Shown here piece by piece: positions 17,520-26,607 of a stretch of 64,000 bases of DNA (position 1 is the stretch's first letter; every line of letters begins with the position of its first letter). The notes under the pieces are model-generated. The model saw only the letters and a list, made by a program, of their open reading frames with translations, had not been told where the DNA came from and searched no databases. Position numbers and translations under genes: made by a program. The stretch is from Rhizobium sp. CG5 (lineage in GTDB: Bacteria; Pseudomonadota; Alphaproteobacteria; Rhizobiales; Rhizobiaceae): positions 186,001 through 250,000 of the forward strand of contig NZ_JABAEF010000004.1 of the NCBI RefSeq assembly GCF_023701945.1. Direction: 5' to 3'.

Positions 17520-18422
17520 TCATTCCGCCGCCTCCTTGCTCGGGGCCAGCATCTCTCCGACATGGCCGTGCTCGCGGCGGTCTTCGCAATGGTCGGTGTC
17601 CGAACAGACGAACATGCGGCCGCCCTTGTCGTCGAGCACCACTTCGTCGAGATAGACGTTCTCCGCGCCGCACAGCGCGCAGGGCTTGTCGAAATGCTGG
17701 ATCTCGAAGGGATGGTCCTCGAAGTCAAGGCTGACCACCTCGGTGTAAGGCGGCACGGCATAGATGCGCTTTTCGCGTCCGGCGCCAAACAGCTGCAGCG
17801 CCTCCGACATGTGCATTTTCGGATTGTCGAATTTCGGGGTCGGCGAAGGGTCCATGACATAGCGGCCGGCGACCTTGACCGGATAGGCATAGGTCGTGGC
17901 AATGCGGCCGTTGCGGGCGATGTCCTCGTAGAGCTTCACATGCATCAGGCCGTATTCTTCCAGCGCATGCATCTTGCGTGTCTCGGTTTCGCGCGGCTCG
18001 AGAAAGCGCAGTGGTTCGGGGATCGGCACCTGGTAAACCAGCACCTGACCCTCCTGCAGCTTTTCCTCCGGAATGCGGTGACGGGTCTGGATAACGGTGG
18101 CGTCCTTCGTATGGGTCGTCACCGCCACATGGGCGACCTTCTGGAAGAAGGCGCGGATGGAGACGGCATTGGTGGTGTCGTCGGCCCCCTGGTCGATCAC
18201 CTTCAGCACGTCCTGCGGTCCGAGAATGGCCGCCGTCACCTGCACGCCGCCGGTGCCCCAGCCGTAGGGCATCGGCATTTCGCGCGATGCGAACGGCACC
18301 TGGTAACCGGGAATGGCAATGGCCTTGAGGATGGCGCGGCGGATCATCCGCTTGGTCTGCTCGTCGAGATAGGCAAAGTTATAGGTGGCCAGATCTGCCT
18401 TGGGTGAAACTTCTGCGTTCAT
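17520..18422 (-). CDS. phnJ: Alpha-D-ribose 1-methylphosphonate 5-phosphate C-P lyase PhnJ
   Basis: Radical SAM enzyme (300 aa) that breaks the carbon-phosphorus bond. The family cysteines are present with the expected spacing: Cys248, Cys251 and Cys273 (CX2CX21C) for the 4Fe-4S cluster, and Cys279 in the position of the thiyl-radical cysteine (Cys272 in E. coli). The GYQVPFASREMPMPYGWGTG segment is strongly conserved in the family. It is separated from phnI by 142 bases that hold a small ORF on the other strand. Confidence 0.97.
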   Translation of the reverse strand: MNAEVSPKADLATYNFAYLDEQTKRMIRRAILKAIAIPGYQVPFASREMPMPYGWGTGGVQVTAAILGPQDVLKVIDQGADDTTNAVSIRAFFQKVAHVAVTTHTKDATVIQTRHRIPEEKLQEGQVLVYQVPIPEPLRFLEPRETETRKMHALEEYGLMHVKLYEDIARNGRIATTYAYPVKVAGRYVMDPSPTPKFDNPKMHMSEALQLFGAGREKRIYAVPPYTEVVSLDFEDHPFEIQHFDKPCALCGAENVYLDEVVLDDKGGRMFVCSDTDHCEDRREHGHVGEMLAPSKEAAE

Positions 18423-18457
18423 CAGGCGTTATCCCGTCTCAATAGGAGATTTCGGAT

Positions 18458-18553
18458 ATGGATATCGGTACAGTCTTGATTGTCTTCGTTTCGGTCCTGG
18501 TCACCATGACCATGCTGTCGGCCTACTGGTATGCCGAGCAGCCACGCGACTGA
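18458..18553 (+). CDS. 31-residue single-pass membrane peptide antisense in phn operon (putative)
   Basis: Short reading frame running opposite to the operon, in the phnI-phnJ gap. The ATG at 18458 is preceded by AGGAGATTTCGGAT, a good ribosome binding site. The peptide is MDIGTVLIVFV, then SVLVTMTMLSAYWYAEQPRD, i.e. one hydrophobic helix of about 20 residues with a short charged C-terminus. Small proteins of this shape often sit beside membrane complexes. No family was recognised. It may equally be chance, since the gap also has to hold the phnJ leader. Confidence 0.4.
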   Translation: MDIGTVLIVFVSVLVTMTMLSAYWYAEQPRD

Positions 18554-18564
18554 GTGAAGGCTGT

Positions 18565-19671
18565 TCATTCGGCCGCCTCGTTGAGGTCGAAGCCTTTCTC
18601 ACGCGCCTTGTCATGATCGGCGCGCATGCGCCGCACCAGATCGAGTTCGGCTTGGAAATCGACGTAATGCGGCAGTTTCAGGTGCTCGACGAAACCTGTC
18701 GCCTGCACATTATCACAATGGGAAATCACGAATTCCTCGTCCTGGGCAGGCGCCACCACGTCCTCACCGAATTCGCTGGCGCGTAGCGCCCGGTCGACCA
18801 GTGCCATGGCCATGGCCTTGCGCTCGCTCTGTCCGAACACCAGACCATAACCGCGGGTAAACTGCGGTGGCGCCTTCGCCGATCCCTTGAACTGGTTGAC
18901 CATCTGGCATTCGGTCACCCGCACCCGGCCCAGCGATACCGCAAAGCCCAATTCCGCCACCTCCAACTCGACCTCGACTTCGCCAATCCGGATTTCGCCG
19001 GCAAACGGATGGGTTCGTCCATAGCCGCGTTGCGTGGAATAGCCGAGCGCCAGCAGAAAGCCCTCATCGCCGCGGGCAAGGGCCTGCAGCCTGAGGTCGC
19101 GGGTCATCGGATAATCGATCGGTTCGCGGGTGATGTCGCCTGCCACGTGATCCTCCGGCATCTCGCCATCGGCCTCGATCAGGCCTTCTTCTTTCAGGAT
19201 CTCCGAGACGCGCATGGCCCGCTCGCCGCTGCTCGCCTTGCGGGCCGGTTCCTCGACGGGGGTCTCTTCGAGAAGAGACGGGTCGAGCAGCCGGTGGGTA
19301 TAGTCGAAGGTCGGGCCGAGCAACTGGCCGCCGGGCAGATCCTTGTAGGTGGCCGATATGCGCCGCTCGATCCGCATGTCCGCGGTATCGATCGGCTGGG
19401 AAGCGCCAAAGCGCGGCAAGGTGGTACGGTAGGCGCGCAGCAGGAAGATCGCCTCGATCATGTCGCCACGCGATTGGCGCACGGCGAGCGCCGCCAGCGC
19501 CCGGTCATAGAGCGAGGCCTCGGCCATCACCCGGTCGACGGCCAGCCCCAACTGCTGCACGACCTGTTCGATGGTGATGGAGGGCAGGGACCGGTCACCA
19601 CGGCGTCGATCGGCGAGCAGGCGATGGGCGTTGTCGATCGCCGCCTCGCCGCCTTTCACGGCAACATACAT
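18565..19671 (-). CDS. phnI: C-P lyase core complex subunit PhnI
   Basis: Core subunit (368 aa) of the PhnGHIJ complex that couples ATP and phosphonate (nucleosidase activity, forming ribose 1-phosphonate triphosphate with PhnG and PhnH). Family segments include MYVAVKGGEAAIDNAH at the N-terminus, QLLGPTFDYTHRLLD, LALGYSTQRGYGRTHPF and FKGSAKAPPQFTRGYGLVFG. Length fits the family (about 360). It starts four bases after the phnH stop. Confidence 0.95.
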   Translation of the reverse strand: MYVAVKGGEAAIDNAHRLLADRRRGDRSLPSITIEQVVQQLGLAVDRVMAEASLYDRALAALAVRQSRGDMIEAIFLLRAYRTTLPRFGASQPIDTADMRIERRISATYKDLPGGQLLGPTFDYTHRLLDPSLLEETPVEEPARKASSGERAMRVSEILKEEGLIEADGEMPEDHVAGDITREPIDYPMTRDLRLQALARGDEGFLLALGYSTQRGYGRTHPFAGEIRIGEVEVELEVAELGFAVSLGRVRVTECQMVNQFKGSAKAPPQFTRGYGLVFGQSERKAMAMALVDRALRASEFGEDVVAPAQDEEFVISHCDNVQATGFVEHLKLPHYVDFQAELDLVRRMRADHDKAREKGFDLNEAAE

Positions 19672-19675
19672 CTCT

Positions 19676-20284
19676 TCAAATCTCCCTGGCCATGATCTGG
19701 CATGTTCTGGGCAGGCAGAGCATCTGCCGGCCCGAGGTCAGCACCAAGTCGATGCCGCGTGGAAAAAGACTGCGGTTTTCCGTCCATTGCCGCAGGAATG
19801 TCTCGGGAAGCCCGAGCGGCGCGATGGTCGCACGATCCTTGATGCCGGGACCGGTCAGCGTCAGCGCCCGCCCCTTGTCGAGAGCGGCGACCTCCAGGAT
19901 CAGGGTCGTGGAGCGATCCGGGTATTCCTGGGTGCCGGTGGCAAACAGGCCAAAGGACGAAAGCGGCGCATTGGACTCGGCAAAGGCAAACCGCGCCTCG
20001 GCTTTTTCCCGCGTCAGCGGTGCGCCGGTGTGAAAGCGCAGCCAATCGCCGAGGGCCGATTTGGCCAGGCCCTGGGTCATCCAGACCGGCGTGTCATGGT
20101 CGCAGAGCGTCAGTGCCAGGGCGCCCGCCGCCATTCCGAGCGGCGCCGGCGGCTCGACCTCCGGAAGGATGGCGTTGACCGTGCCCGGTCTCGCCATGCC
20201 ATCCATCAGCATCCTGAACACGCTCTGGGCGTGGAAAACCGGTTCGGCAAAGCCGCCGGTCAGGGCGTCGGTCTTCGGGTCCAT
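19676..20284 (-). CDS. phnH: C-P lyase core complex subunit PhnH
   Basis: Core subunit (202 aa), structurally related to PLP-dependent transferases but without the cofactor lysine in the known structure. Recognisable pieces are GGFAEPVFHAQSVFRMLMDGMARPG near the N-terminus, and IDLVLTSGRQMLCLPRT near the end. Its start shares a base with the phnG stop, so the two are coupled. Confidence 0.93.
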   Translation of the reverse strand: MDPKTDALTGGFAEPVFHAQSVFRMLMDGMARPGTVNAILPEVEPPAPLGMAAGALALTLCDHDTPVWMTQGLAKSALGDWLRFHTGAPLTREKAEARFAFAESNAPLSSFGLFATGTQEYPDRSTTLILEVAALDKGRALTLTGPGIKDRATIAPLGLPETFLRQWTENRSLFPRGIDLVLTSGRQMLCLPRTCQIMAREI

Positions 20285-20754
20285 CAGTTCTCTCCCCGCA
20301 CCATTGTGAAGAAATCCACCCGCGTCGCCGCCGTCTCGTCTGCCGACTGGTGGTCAGCGGCGGCAATACGCTGCGCGATTTGCACGAGCAGCTGGGTCTC
20401 GACGAAGCGCTGTGTCGCCTCGTCCTGCCACAGCGCGTCGAAGATTGCCGACAGCCTTGCCTTTTCCTTATGGGTCCCGAGTGCATGGGCATGTCCGATG
20501 GCACCGCTTGCAAGGCGAACCGTGGCCCGGCAGACGGTCGCCTCGCCCAGATTGAACGGCGCGCCGCCACCGCCAATCCTGCCGCGGATCATGACCAGCC
20601 CGGTTTCCGGGCCTCGCAGGAACTGCGCTTGCGGCTTGTCCTCAAGCGCTTCCCAGGCGTCGGCCAGTTCCTGCGGCAGCGCCTGCGCAAGCAGATCGGC
20701 CACCCGCTTGCGGGCAGGGATCGTTTCGTCGGGAATGTGAGGTGCTGTTGCCAT
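20284..20754 (-). CDS. phnG: C-P lyase core complex subunit PhnG
   Basis: Core subunit (156 aa from the ATG at 20754). A TTG at 20766 would add four residues, but it lies almost on the operator and the probable transcription start, so the ATG is preferred even though its ribosome binding site is weak. Family segments are GPETGLVMIRGRIGGGGAPFNLGEATV and GHAHALGTHKEKA. First gene of the core operon, divergent from phnF. Confidence 0.92.
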   Translation of the reverse strand: MATAPHIPDETIPARKRVADLLAQALPQELADAWEALEDKPQAQFLRGPETGLVMIRGRIGGGGAPFNLGEATVCRATVRLASGAIGHAHALGTHKEKARLSAIFDALWQDEATQRFVETQLLVQIAQRIAAADHQSADETAATRVDFFTMVRGEN

Positions 20755-20768
20755 TGCCAAATCCAAAT

Positions 20769-20806
20769 TTGTCTAATAATATAGACAACCATACAAGTTA
20801 CTGTAT
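20769..20806. promoter_or_regulatory. Two palindromic operators in phnG-phnF gap
   Basis: TTGTCTA (20769-20775) and TAGACAA (20782-20788) are perfect arms with a six-base spacer. A second dyad, ATACA (20791-20795) and TGTAT (20802-20806), has the same spacer. Their centres are exactly 20 bases apart, so a dimer on each would lie on the same DNA face. A TATATT/TATTAT -10-like sequence for phnG lies within the first. GntR/HutC-type regulators such as PhnF bind this kind of dyad. Confidence 0.6.
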
Positions 20807-20837
20807 ATTTATCGAACGGCCATGACAAGCGTGTGAC

Positions 20838-21635
20838 ATGGCCGGCGACAGGCTGCGGAAATGGCAGGGGAAGCGATTGAAGGAAATGGGGCAGGTGAAA
20901 GCGGTTCAGAGACAGAACGGCGTGGCTTTATGGCGGCAGATCGCTGACCGCATCCGCATGTCCATTGCCGAGGGCGATTATGATGCCACCGGCATGGTGC
21001 CGCCGGAAACCCTGTTGGCCGAGCAGTTTGGCGTCAATCGCCATACCGTGCGAAGTGCCCTGGCGGCACTGGGGCAGGAGGGTATCGTGCGCTCCATCCA
21101 GGGGCGCGGAACGCTGATCGAGCGCCGCGACCGGCTCAACTTTCCGATCTCGCGGCGCACCCGCTTCACGACCGGCATCGGCGCTCAGGCGCGGGACGTG
21201 GAGGGGCTGCTGCTGTCGTCCAAGCGGGAAACGGCCAGCACAGACATCGCAGCTCAGCTTCGGCTGCCGCCAGGCGCGGAGGTTATCCGCCTTGAGGCGC
21301 TTCGAAAGGCCGATCAGCGTCCCGTGTCGGTATCGACCAGCTGGTTTCCCGCCGATCGCTTCGCCGGCATCGATGAGGCCTATCGGCTAAGCGGGTCGAT
21401 CACCCGGGCCTTTGCGGCCTGCGGCCTGGCGGATTACCTGCGGGTCCGCACCGAGGTCAGCGCCGTCCATGCCGAGCCGGAGGATATGCAACGGCTGGAG
21501 CTTTCTCCGGGCGCCATCGTGCTGGTCACCAAGGCACTGAATGCCGATCCGGACGGCGCGCCGGTGCAATATGCCGTGACGCGCTTTCCGGCCGACCGGG
21601 TGCAGTTCACCATCAGCGATGGCGACGGCGAGTAG
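20838..21635 (+). CDS. phnF: GntR/HutC-family phosphonate regulator PhnF
   Basis: Repressor-type protein with an N-terminal GntR winged helix (VPPETLLAEQFGVNRHTVRSALAAL, then EGIVRSIQGRGTLI) and a C-terminal UTRA ligand domain (TTGIGAQARDVEG, VSTSWFPADRFAGIDEAY, YAVTRFPADRVQF). It is 265 aa from the ATG at 20838, or 249 aa from 20886; the extra N-terminus is basic and may not be translated. Divergent from phnG over paired palindromes, the usual PhnF position. Confidence 0.9.
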   Translation: MAGDRLRKWQGKRLKEMGQVKAVQRQNGVALWRQIADRIRMSIAEGDYDATGMVPPETLLAEQFGVNRHTVRSALAALGQEGIVRSIQGRGTLIERRDRLNFPISRRTRFTTGIGAQARDVEGLLLSSKRETASTDIAAQLRLPPGAEVIRLEALRKADQRPVSVSTSWFPADRFAGIDEAYRLSGSITRAFAACGLADYLRVRTEVSAVHAEPEDMQRLELSPGAIVLVTKALNADPDGAPVQYAVTRFPADRVQFTISDGDGE

Positions 21636-21649
21636 GCTTGCTCGCCGTC
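21624..21649. terminator. Hairpin at the phnF 3' end
   Basis: GACGGCGAG (21624-21632) and CTCGCCGTC (21641-21649) form a nine-base-pair stem with the phnF stop codon in the loop. It lies between the convergent phnF and gpmA genes. There is no long T run, so it may act weakly in both directions. Confidence 0.45.
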
Positions 21650-21662
21650 TCGTCTGTCATGC

Positions 21663-22298
21663 TTAGTGGGCGGCCGACATGTCGCCCAGCACGTCCTTGC
21701 TGGCGACGGTGGAATCGGCCTTCAGCTTATAGACCATCGGTACGCCGGTCGCCAGGTTGAGCTCCAGGATCTCCGCTTTGGTGAGCCGGTCGAGAACCAT
21801 CACCAGGGCGCGCAGCGAATTGCCGTGGGCGGCCACCAGCACCTTTTCGCCGCGCAGCACGCGCGGCAGGATTTCCGTCATGTAATAGGGCCAGACGCGG
21901 GCGCCGGTGTCGCGCAGGCTCTCGCCGCCCGGTGGCGGGATGTCGTAGGAACGGCGCCAGATATGCACCTGCTCCTCGCCCCATTTGGCGCGGGCGTCAT
22001 CCTTGTTCAGGCCGGAAAGGTCGCCGTAGTCACGCTCGTTCAGGGCCTCGTCGCGGATGGTTTCAAGCGTCGGCTGGCCGACATTCTGCAGCACGATCTC
22101 GCAGGTCCGCTGGGCGCGCGACAGGACGGACGTAAAGGCGATGTCGAACTTGATTCCGTAGTCGGCAAGCGCCTTGCCGCCGGCATTGGCCTCCTGAACG
22201 CCGAGCTCCGTCAGGCCCGGATCCCGCCAGCCGGTGAACAGGTTCTTGAGGTTCCATTCGCTCTGGCCATGGCGAACAAGCACGAGGGTACCGGTCAT
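21663..22298 (-). CDS. gpmA: 2,3-bisphosphoglycerate-dependent phosphoglycerate mutase
   Basis: Glycolytic enzyme (211 aa) interconverting 3- and 2-phosphoglycerate via a phosphohistidine. The active-site motif [10 protein letters not shown] contains His10, and the second histidine is in [12 protein letters not shown]. Other family features are [11 protein letters not shown] and [18 protein letters not shown]. The length is that of the short alphaproteobacterial form. Together with dapB, whose stop lies 21 bases beyond its start on the upstream side, it forms a small operon. Confidence 0.96.
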   Translation of the reverse strand: MTGTLVLVRHGQSEWNLKNLFTGWRDPGLTELGVQEANAGGKALADYGIKFDIAFTSVLSRAQRTCEIVLQNVGQPTLETIRDEALNERDYGDLSGLNKDDARAKWGEEQVHIWRRSYDIPPPGGESLRDTGARVWPYYMTEILPRVLRGEKVLVAAHGNSLRALVMVLDRLTKAEILELNLATGVPMVYKLKADSTVASKDVLGDMSAAH

Positions 22299-22319
22299 CG
22301 TAAATCCTCCGGGTGTCGG

Positions 22320-23144
22320 TTAAGGATGGGAAGAAAGCCCGAGAACATCGAGCATGGAATAGAGGCCCGGCTTGGCCGAGCGGGCCCAGAGCGCCGCCTT
22401 GACGGCGCCGCGGGCAAAGATGGTGCGATCCCCCGCACTGTGCGACAGGGTGATGATTTCGCCTTCGCCGGCCAGGATCACGGAATGTTCGCCGATCACC
22501 GAGCCACCGCGCAGCGTCGCAAAGCCGATCGAGCCCGGCTCGCGCGGGCCGGTATGGCCATCGCGCACCCGAACCGAATGGGCGGAGAGATCGATACCGC
22601 GTCCACGGGCGGCGGCATCGCCGAGCAGCAGGGCAGTGCCGGACGGCGCGTCCACCTTGTGCCTGTGGTGCATTTCCAGCACCTCGATATCCCAGCCGGA
22701 GGCTTCAAGCGCCCGCGCCGCCTGCTCGACCAGGACGCCGAGCAGATTGACCCCGAGGCTCATATTGCCCGATTTGACGATCCGCGCGTGGCGCGCTGCC
22801 GCCTCGATGCGGGCTTCGTCGGCCGGCGAGCAGCCTGTCGTGCCGATGACATGCACGATGCGCGCCTGGGCGGCGAGGCCGGCAAATTCCACGGACGTTG
22901 TGGGTGAGGTAAAGTCGATGACACCATCGGCGTGCAGGAAGGCGGCGAGCGGATCGTCGGTGACCGTAACACCGATCGGACCCAGGCCGGCCAGTTCGCC
23001 TGCGTCTTTGCCGAGTGCGGCCGAACCGGGTCGGACGATCGCCCCATGCAGCACGGCGCCTTCGGTGGATGCAATGATCCGGATCAGCGCCTGGCCCATC
23101 CGACCGCCGGCTCCGGCAACAACAAGCTTCATGCGATCCGTCAT
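22320..23144 (-). CDS. dapB: 4-hydroxy-tetrahydrodipicolinate reductase DapB
   Basis: Reductase (274 aa) of the diaminopimelate/lysine pathway. The dinucleotide-binding loop [13 protein letters not shown] lies near residues 10-22, and the catalytic-site segment [20 protein letters not shown] near residue 155-175. Length matches the family (about 270). Transcribed toward gpmA; the upstream ABC exporter gene ends 23 bases before its start. Confidence 0.97.
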   Translation of the reverse strand: MTDRMKLVVAGAGGRMGQALIRIIASTEGAVLHGAIVRPGSAALGKDAGELAGLGPIGVTVTDDPLAAFLHADGVIDFTSPTTSVEFAGLAAQARIVHVIGTTGCSPADEARIEAAARHARIVKSGNMSLGVNLLGVLVEQAARALEASGWDIEVLEMHHRHKVDAPSGTALLLGDAAARGRGIDLSAHSVRVRDGHTGPREPGSIGFATLRGGSVIGEHSVILAGEGEIITLSHSAGDRTIFARGAVKAALWARSAKPGLYSMLDVLGLSSHP

Positions 23145-23167
23145 AAAATCCCGGTCCCTGCCGAAAA

Positions 23168-24952
23168 TCAGTCTTTTAGCGTGGTTGTCTGCAAATTGTT
23201 CAGTCGAGCGTAAAGACCGTCCACGCGCTGTGCAAGCGTCTCATGCGTGCCTTGCTCGCCAATGGCGCCGTCCTGCATCACGATGATCTTATCGGCTTTG
23301 ACGACGGTGGACAGACGATGCGCGATGACCACGACGGTGCGTCCGCTCATGGCCTGTTCCAGGGCTTTCTGCACGGCCGCCTCGGATTCCGTATCGAGCG
23401 CCGACGTTGCCTCGTCGAGCAGCAGGATCGGCGCATTGCGCACCAGGGCGCGGGCGATCGAAATCCGCTGGCGCTGGCCGCCGGACAGCGTCAGCCCGTT
23501 TTCGCCGACCGGCGTCTCGTAGCCGACCGGCTGCGCCAGAATGAAATCATGGGCATGCGCCAGCCGGGCCGCGGTCTCGACCTCTTCATCGGTCGCATCG
23601 GGGCGGCCATAGCGGATATTGTCGCGGATCGTCCCTTCAAACAGATAGGGCTGCTGCGAAACATAGGCGATATGCTTGCGCAGCGACGATTTGGTGACCT
23701 CGGCGATATCTTGACCGTCGATCAGGATCTGGCCTTCGAGCGGATCGTAGAACCGCGGGATCAGGCTGATTACCGTGGATTTGCCGGCCCCCGACGGCCC
23801 GACGAGGGCTGTCGTCTTGCCGCCATCGGCCACAAAGCTGACGCCCTTCAGGATGTCTGCACTGCTGCTATAGGCGAAGCGGACGTTGCGGAACTCGATC
23901 TTTGCCGCGCTGACGACAAGGTCGCGGGCGCCGTCGGTGTCCTGTTGGTTCGGCTTGCTGTCGAGGATGTCATAGATCATCCGCGCATTGACCACGGCGC
24001 GTTCCATCTGCATCTGCAGCTTGGCCAGCCTCTTGGCCGGCTCGTAGGCCATCAGCAGGGCCGCCACGAAGGAGAAGAAGGCCCCGGGCAGGACATCGCC
24101 GTAGATGCTGCGGAATGCCGAATAGGCAATCACGCTGGAAATCGCCAGGCCTGCAAAGGTTTCGGTGATTGGCGAGGTACGCTCGCTGAGCCGGGCGATG
24201 CGATTGGCGCGGTTCTCGGCGGCTCCGATGATGCCGTCGACCTTGCGGTTCAACTCGGCTTCCATCGTGAAGGCCTTAACGACGGCAATGCCTTGCACGG
24301 TTTCCTGCATGGCGCCGAGCACGCGGCTGTTGAGAACGATGGATTCGGTCGTCGCCTTGCGCAACCGCTTCGAAATATAGCGCAGGGCCATCAGCACGGG
24401 CGGCGCGACGAAGAAGACGATCAGCGTCAGCAGCCAGTCCTTTGCCAGCATCACGCCGATCAAGGCTATGAGCGTCAGCAGATCCCGTGCCGTCGAGGTC
24501 ACGGTGAGGTTCAGCACGTCGCGCACGCCATTGACGTTCTGGCTGATCTGGGCCGCCAGATGCGCGGAACGCGCCTCGTTGAAATAGCCGAGCGACAGGG
24601 ACATCAGATGGGAGAAAAGCCGTCGCTGGTAGCGCGCCACGATATTGTTGCCGATCTTCGACAGCGCCACGGCCTGGCCGTAGGTGGCAAGCCCGCGCAG
24701 CACGAAGGCCAGGAAGATCGAACCGCAGATCAGCCAGACGATGTCGGCGCGCCGATTGGCAAAGGCCTCGTTGACGACGGCTTCCATGATCCAGGCTGTG
24801 AACGCCGTGGTGAGTGCCACGGTGACCAGGCAAAGGATTGCAAAAGCATAGCCCCGCACATGATCCCGGCCATTTTCCGCGATGATGCGTTTGAGGACTG
24901 CGGTGATGCTCTCTGAACTGACCGGCAGTGCTATTGTCCTTTTGGCGTTCAA
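23168..24952 (-). CDS. MsbA-like ABC exporter (fused permease and ATPase)
   Basis: Half-transporter of about 594 residues with an N-terminal six-helix membrane domain (about 30-330) and a C-terminal ATPase. Walker [15 protein letters not shown]-loop [11 protein letters not shown], signature [15 protein letters not shown] and Walker [13 protein letters not shown] are intact. The membrane-domain loop [23 protein letters not shown] is typical of MsbA/lipid or drug exporters. The substrate is unknown. The reading frame opens with a TTG at 24952; the true start is uncertain. Confidence 0.88.
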   Translation of the reverse strand: MNAKRTIALPVSSESITAVLKRIIAENGRDHVRGYAFAILCLVTVALTTAFTAWIMEAVVNEAFANRRADIVWLICGSIFLAFVLRGLATYGQAVALSKIGNNIVARYQRRLFSHLMSLSLGYFNEARSAHLAAQISQNVNGVRDVLNLTVTSTARDLLTLIALIGVMLAKDWLLTLIVFFVAPPVLMALRYISKRLRKATTESIVLNSRVLGAMQETVQGIAVVKAFTMEAELNRKVDGIIGAAENRANRIARLSERTSPITETFAGLAISSVIAYSAFRSIYGDVLPGAFFSFVAALLMAYEPAKRLAKLQMQMERAVVNARMIYDILDSKPNQQDTDGARDLVVSAAKIEFRNVRFAYSSSADILKGVSFVADGGKTTALVGPSGAGKSTVISLIPRFYDPLEGQILIDGQDIAEVTKSSLRKHIAYVSQQPYLFEGTIRDNIRYGRPDATDEEVETAARLAHAHDFILAQPVGYETPVGENGLTLSGGQRQRISIARALVRNAPILLLDEATSALDTESEAAVQKALEQAMSGRTVVVIAHRLSTVVKADKIIVMQDGAIGEQGTHETLAQRVDGLYARLNNLQTTTLKD

Positions 24953-24977
24953 AAGCGGATTTCCCGATGAAGCGGCT

Positions 24978-25070
24978 GAAAGCGCCCGCCTTCGGGCGCC
25001 GATATGCCGGCTCTATAGCCATTTGCACAGGGTTTGGCCATAGCCAAACGCCTGAGCCATTGCCAGGCGC
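24978..25070 (-). terminator. Three consecutive hairpins after glk
   Basis: Three inverted repeats fill the gap after the glk stop: CGCCTG/CAGGCG (25049-25069), GTTTGGC/GCCAAAC with loop CATA (25032-25049), and GCGCCCG/CGGGCGC with loop CCTT (24982-24999). They precede the ABC exporter gene. They probably end or protect the mgsA-glk transcript; none has a long T run. Confidence 0.45.
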
Positions 25071-26092
25071 TAAGCCCGCCAGCGGCGCCCCTCGGTGGCG
25101 ACGCCGTAGTTGGTCGGGGTGCGGGCATAGGCGGCAAGACCGGCAAGGGCTGCCAGCGGATGGGTGACGACAAAGGTCGGGATCGTCCGCATCAGCGCCG
25201 AATGGGGCGCCTTGTCCTCGAATGCCTGCCGGAAATCCGACGCCTTGAGGGCGGGCAGGATCTTCTGGGAAATGCCGCCCGACAGGAAAACCCCGCCGCG
25301 CGCCATGAAAATCAAGGCGAGGTCGCCAGCCACCCGGCCGAGATAGGTGGAAAACAAGGATATCGTCTCGATCGCCGCCGCATCCGTGCCGGCCAGCGCA
25401 TGGGCGGTGACATCGGCTGGATCGTGCCATTCCGGGGTTTTGCCGTCAGCCGTACAGACCGCCTGGTAGATGTTGACGATGCCGCGCCCGCACAGCAACT
25501 GTTCGGCGGAGATCCGCCCCTCAATGGGTGTCAGATGCGGAAAAATCTCGAAGTCGCGCATGCTGCGCGGCCCGATATCGACATGCCCCCCTTCGCCGGG
25601 CACCGGAAACCAGGCATGCTGGGCATGGATCAGGCCCGCAACCCCGAGCCCGGTGCCGGGTCCGAGAACGACGCGTGACGCGATCGTCGTCTGGCTTAAG
25701 GGGCCGATAGGCTCGCGATTGTCCGCCGACAGCGACGCCACGGCCAGCGCCTGCGCTTCGAAGTCGTTGACCACCAGCACGTCTGTGAAGCCGAGATCGG
25801 CGATCATCGTCTTCGGTCGCACCACCCAGGCGCAATTGGTGAGCGGGATCTCGTCGCTCTTGATCGGCCCGGCCACCGCCAGGATCGCGGAGCGCGGCTG
25901 CACCGACGTCTTGTCGAGCACGCCCTTCTGGATCGCCTCGTCGATCGTCTCGAAATCGGCCGTGTGCACATTCGGGAACTGTTTCGGCTCGCCATAGGCA
26001 TCGGTGAGGATCGAGAACCGCGCATTGGTGCCACCAATGTCGCCGATCAGGATCGGAAAGGTCAGCTGATCGTTTTCGAGGGTCTTGGACAT
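25070..26092 (-). CDS. glk: Glucokinase
   Basis: ATP-dependent glucokinase (340 aa) of the bacterial Glk family. The phosphate-binding motif [12 protein letters not shown] is near residue 16, with [16 protein letters not shown] and [13 protein letters not shown] following, and a Glk-type glucose-binding segment [13 protein letters not shown]. The start at 26092 fits the conserved beginning; the in-frame start at 26137 overlaps the end of mgsA. It lies 41 bases downstream of mgsA in the same direction, as is common in rhizobia. Confidence 0.95.
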   Translation of the reverse strand: MSKTLENDQLTFPILIGDIGGTNARFSILTDAYGEPKQFPNVHTADFETIDEAIQKGVLDKTSVQPRSAILAVAGPIKSDEIPLTNCAWVVRPKTMIADLGFTDVLVVNDFEAQALAVASLSADNREPIGPLSQTTIASRVVLGPGTGLGVAGLIHAQHAWFPVPGEGGHVDIGPRSMRDFEIFPHLTPIEGRISAEQLLCGRGIVNIYQAVCTADGKTPEWHDPADVTAHALAGTDAAAIETISLFSTYLGRVAGDLALIFMARGGVFLSGGISQKILPALKASDFRQAFEDKAPHSALMRTIPTFVVTHPLAALAGLAAYARTPTNYGVATEGRRWRA

Positions 26093-26133
26093 GGCGGTTT
26101 CCGTTGTAAGCCGAGGTGTCGCGGTTCTGTCAT

Positions 26134-26514
26134 TCACTGCAATTGGGCCTGCAACACGATTTCGGCCGTCGCCCGATTGAGTGCCATCGGCGTGTCATAG
26201 ACGATCGCCAAGCGCATCAGTGCCTTTACATCGACATCATGCGGCATGGATGTCAAAGGGTCGACGAAGAAGATCAGGATGCCGATCTCTTCCTGGGCGA
26301 TCATCGCGCCGATCTGCTGGTCGCCGCCAAGCGGTCCGCTCTTCAGTCGCGTGACGTCGAGCGACGGACAGGCTTCCTGCACGCGGCCGCCCGTCGTGCC
26401 TGTCGCGACGATCCGCCACTGAGACAGAATTGCCTGATGCCGGAGGGCGAAGGCCGCCATCTCGTCCTTCATCTGGTCGTGGGCGATCAGCGCAATGGTT
26501 TTTCTCTCGGACAT
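26134..26514 (-). CDS. mgsA: Methylglyoxal synthase
   Basis: Small enzyme (126 aa, slightly short of E. coli's 152) converting dihydroxyacetone phosphate to methylglyoxal and phosphate. Family motifs are complete: [23 protein letters not shown] (phosphate site), [16 protein letters not shown] with the catalytic Asp, and [14 protein letters not shown] with the conserved His. First gene of the mgsA-glk pair, which links overflow of triose phosphate with glucose phosphorylation. Confidence 0.95.
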   Translation of the reverse strand: MSERKTIALIAHDQMKDEMAAFALRHQAILSQWRIVATGTTGGRVQEACPSLDVTRLKSGPLGGDQQIGAMIAQEEIGILIFFVDPLTSMPHDVDVKALMRLAIVYDTPMALNRATAEIVLQAQLQ

Positions 26515-26607
26515 TCCTGATCCCCAGGCATTTAAATCGATTTGAACTCCTCATACACCAGGATCCGTGACGCTGGAAAGTCACCGGCGCTATCCTCCCG
26601 CGACTTT

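Noticed and set aside
23243..24916. 557-codon open frame antisense to the ABC exporter
   Set aside because: The exporter's motifs are intact on the other strand; this frame has the Asp/Gly/His/Gln-rich composition of an antisense shadow.
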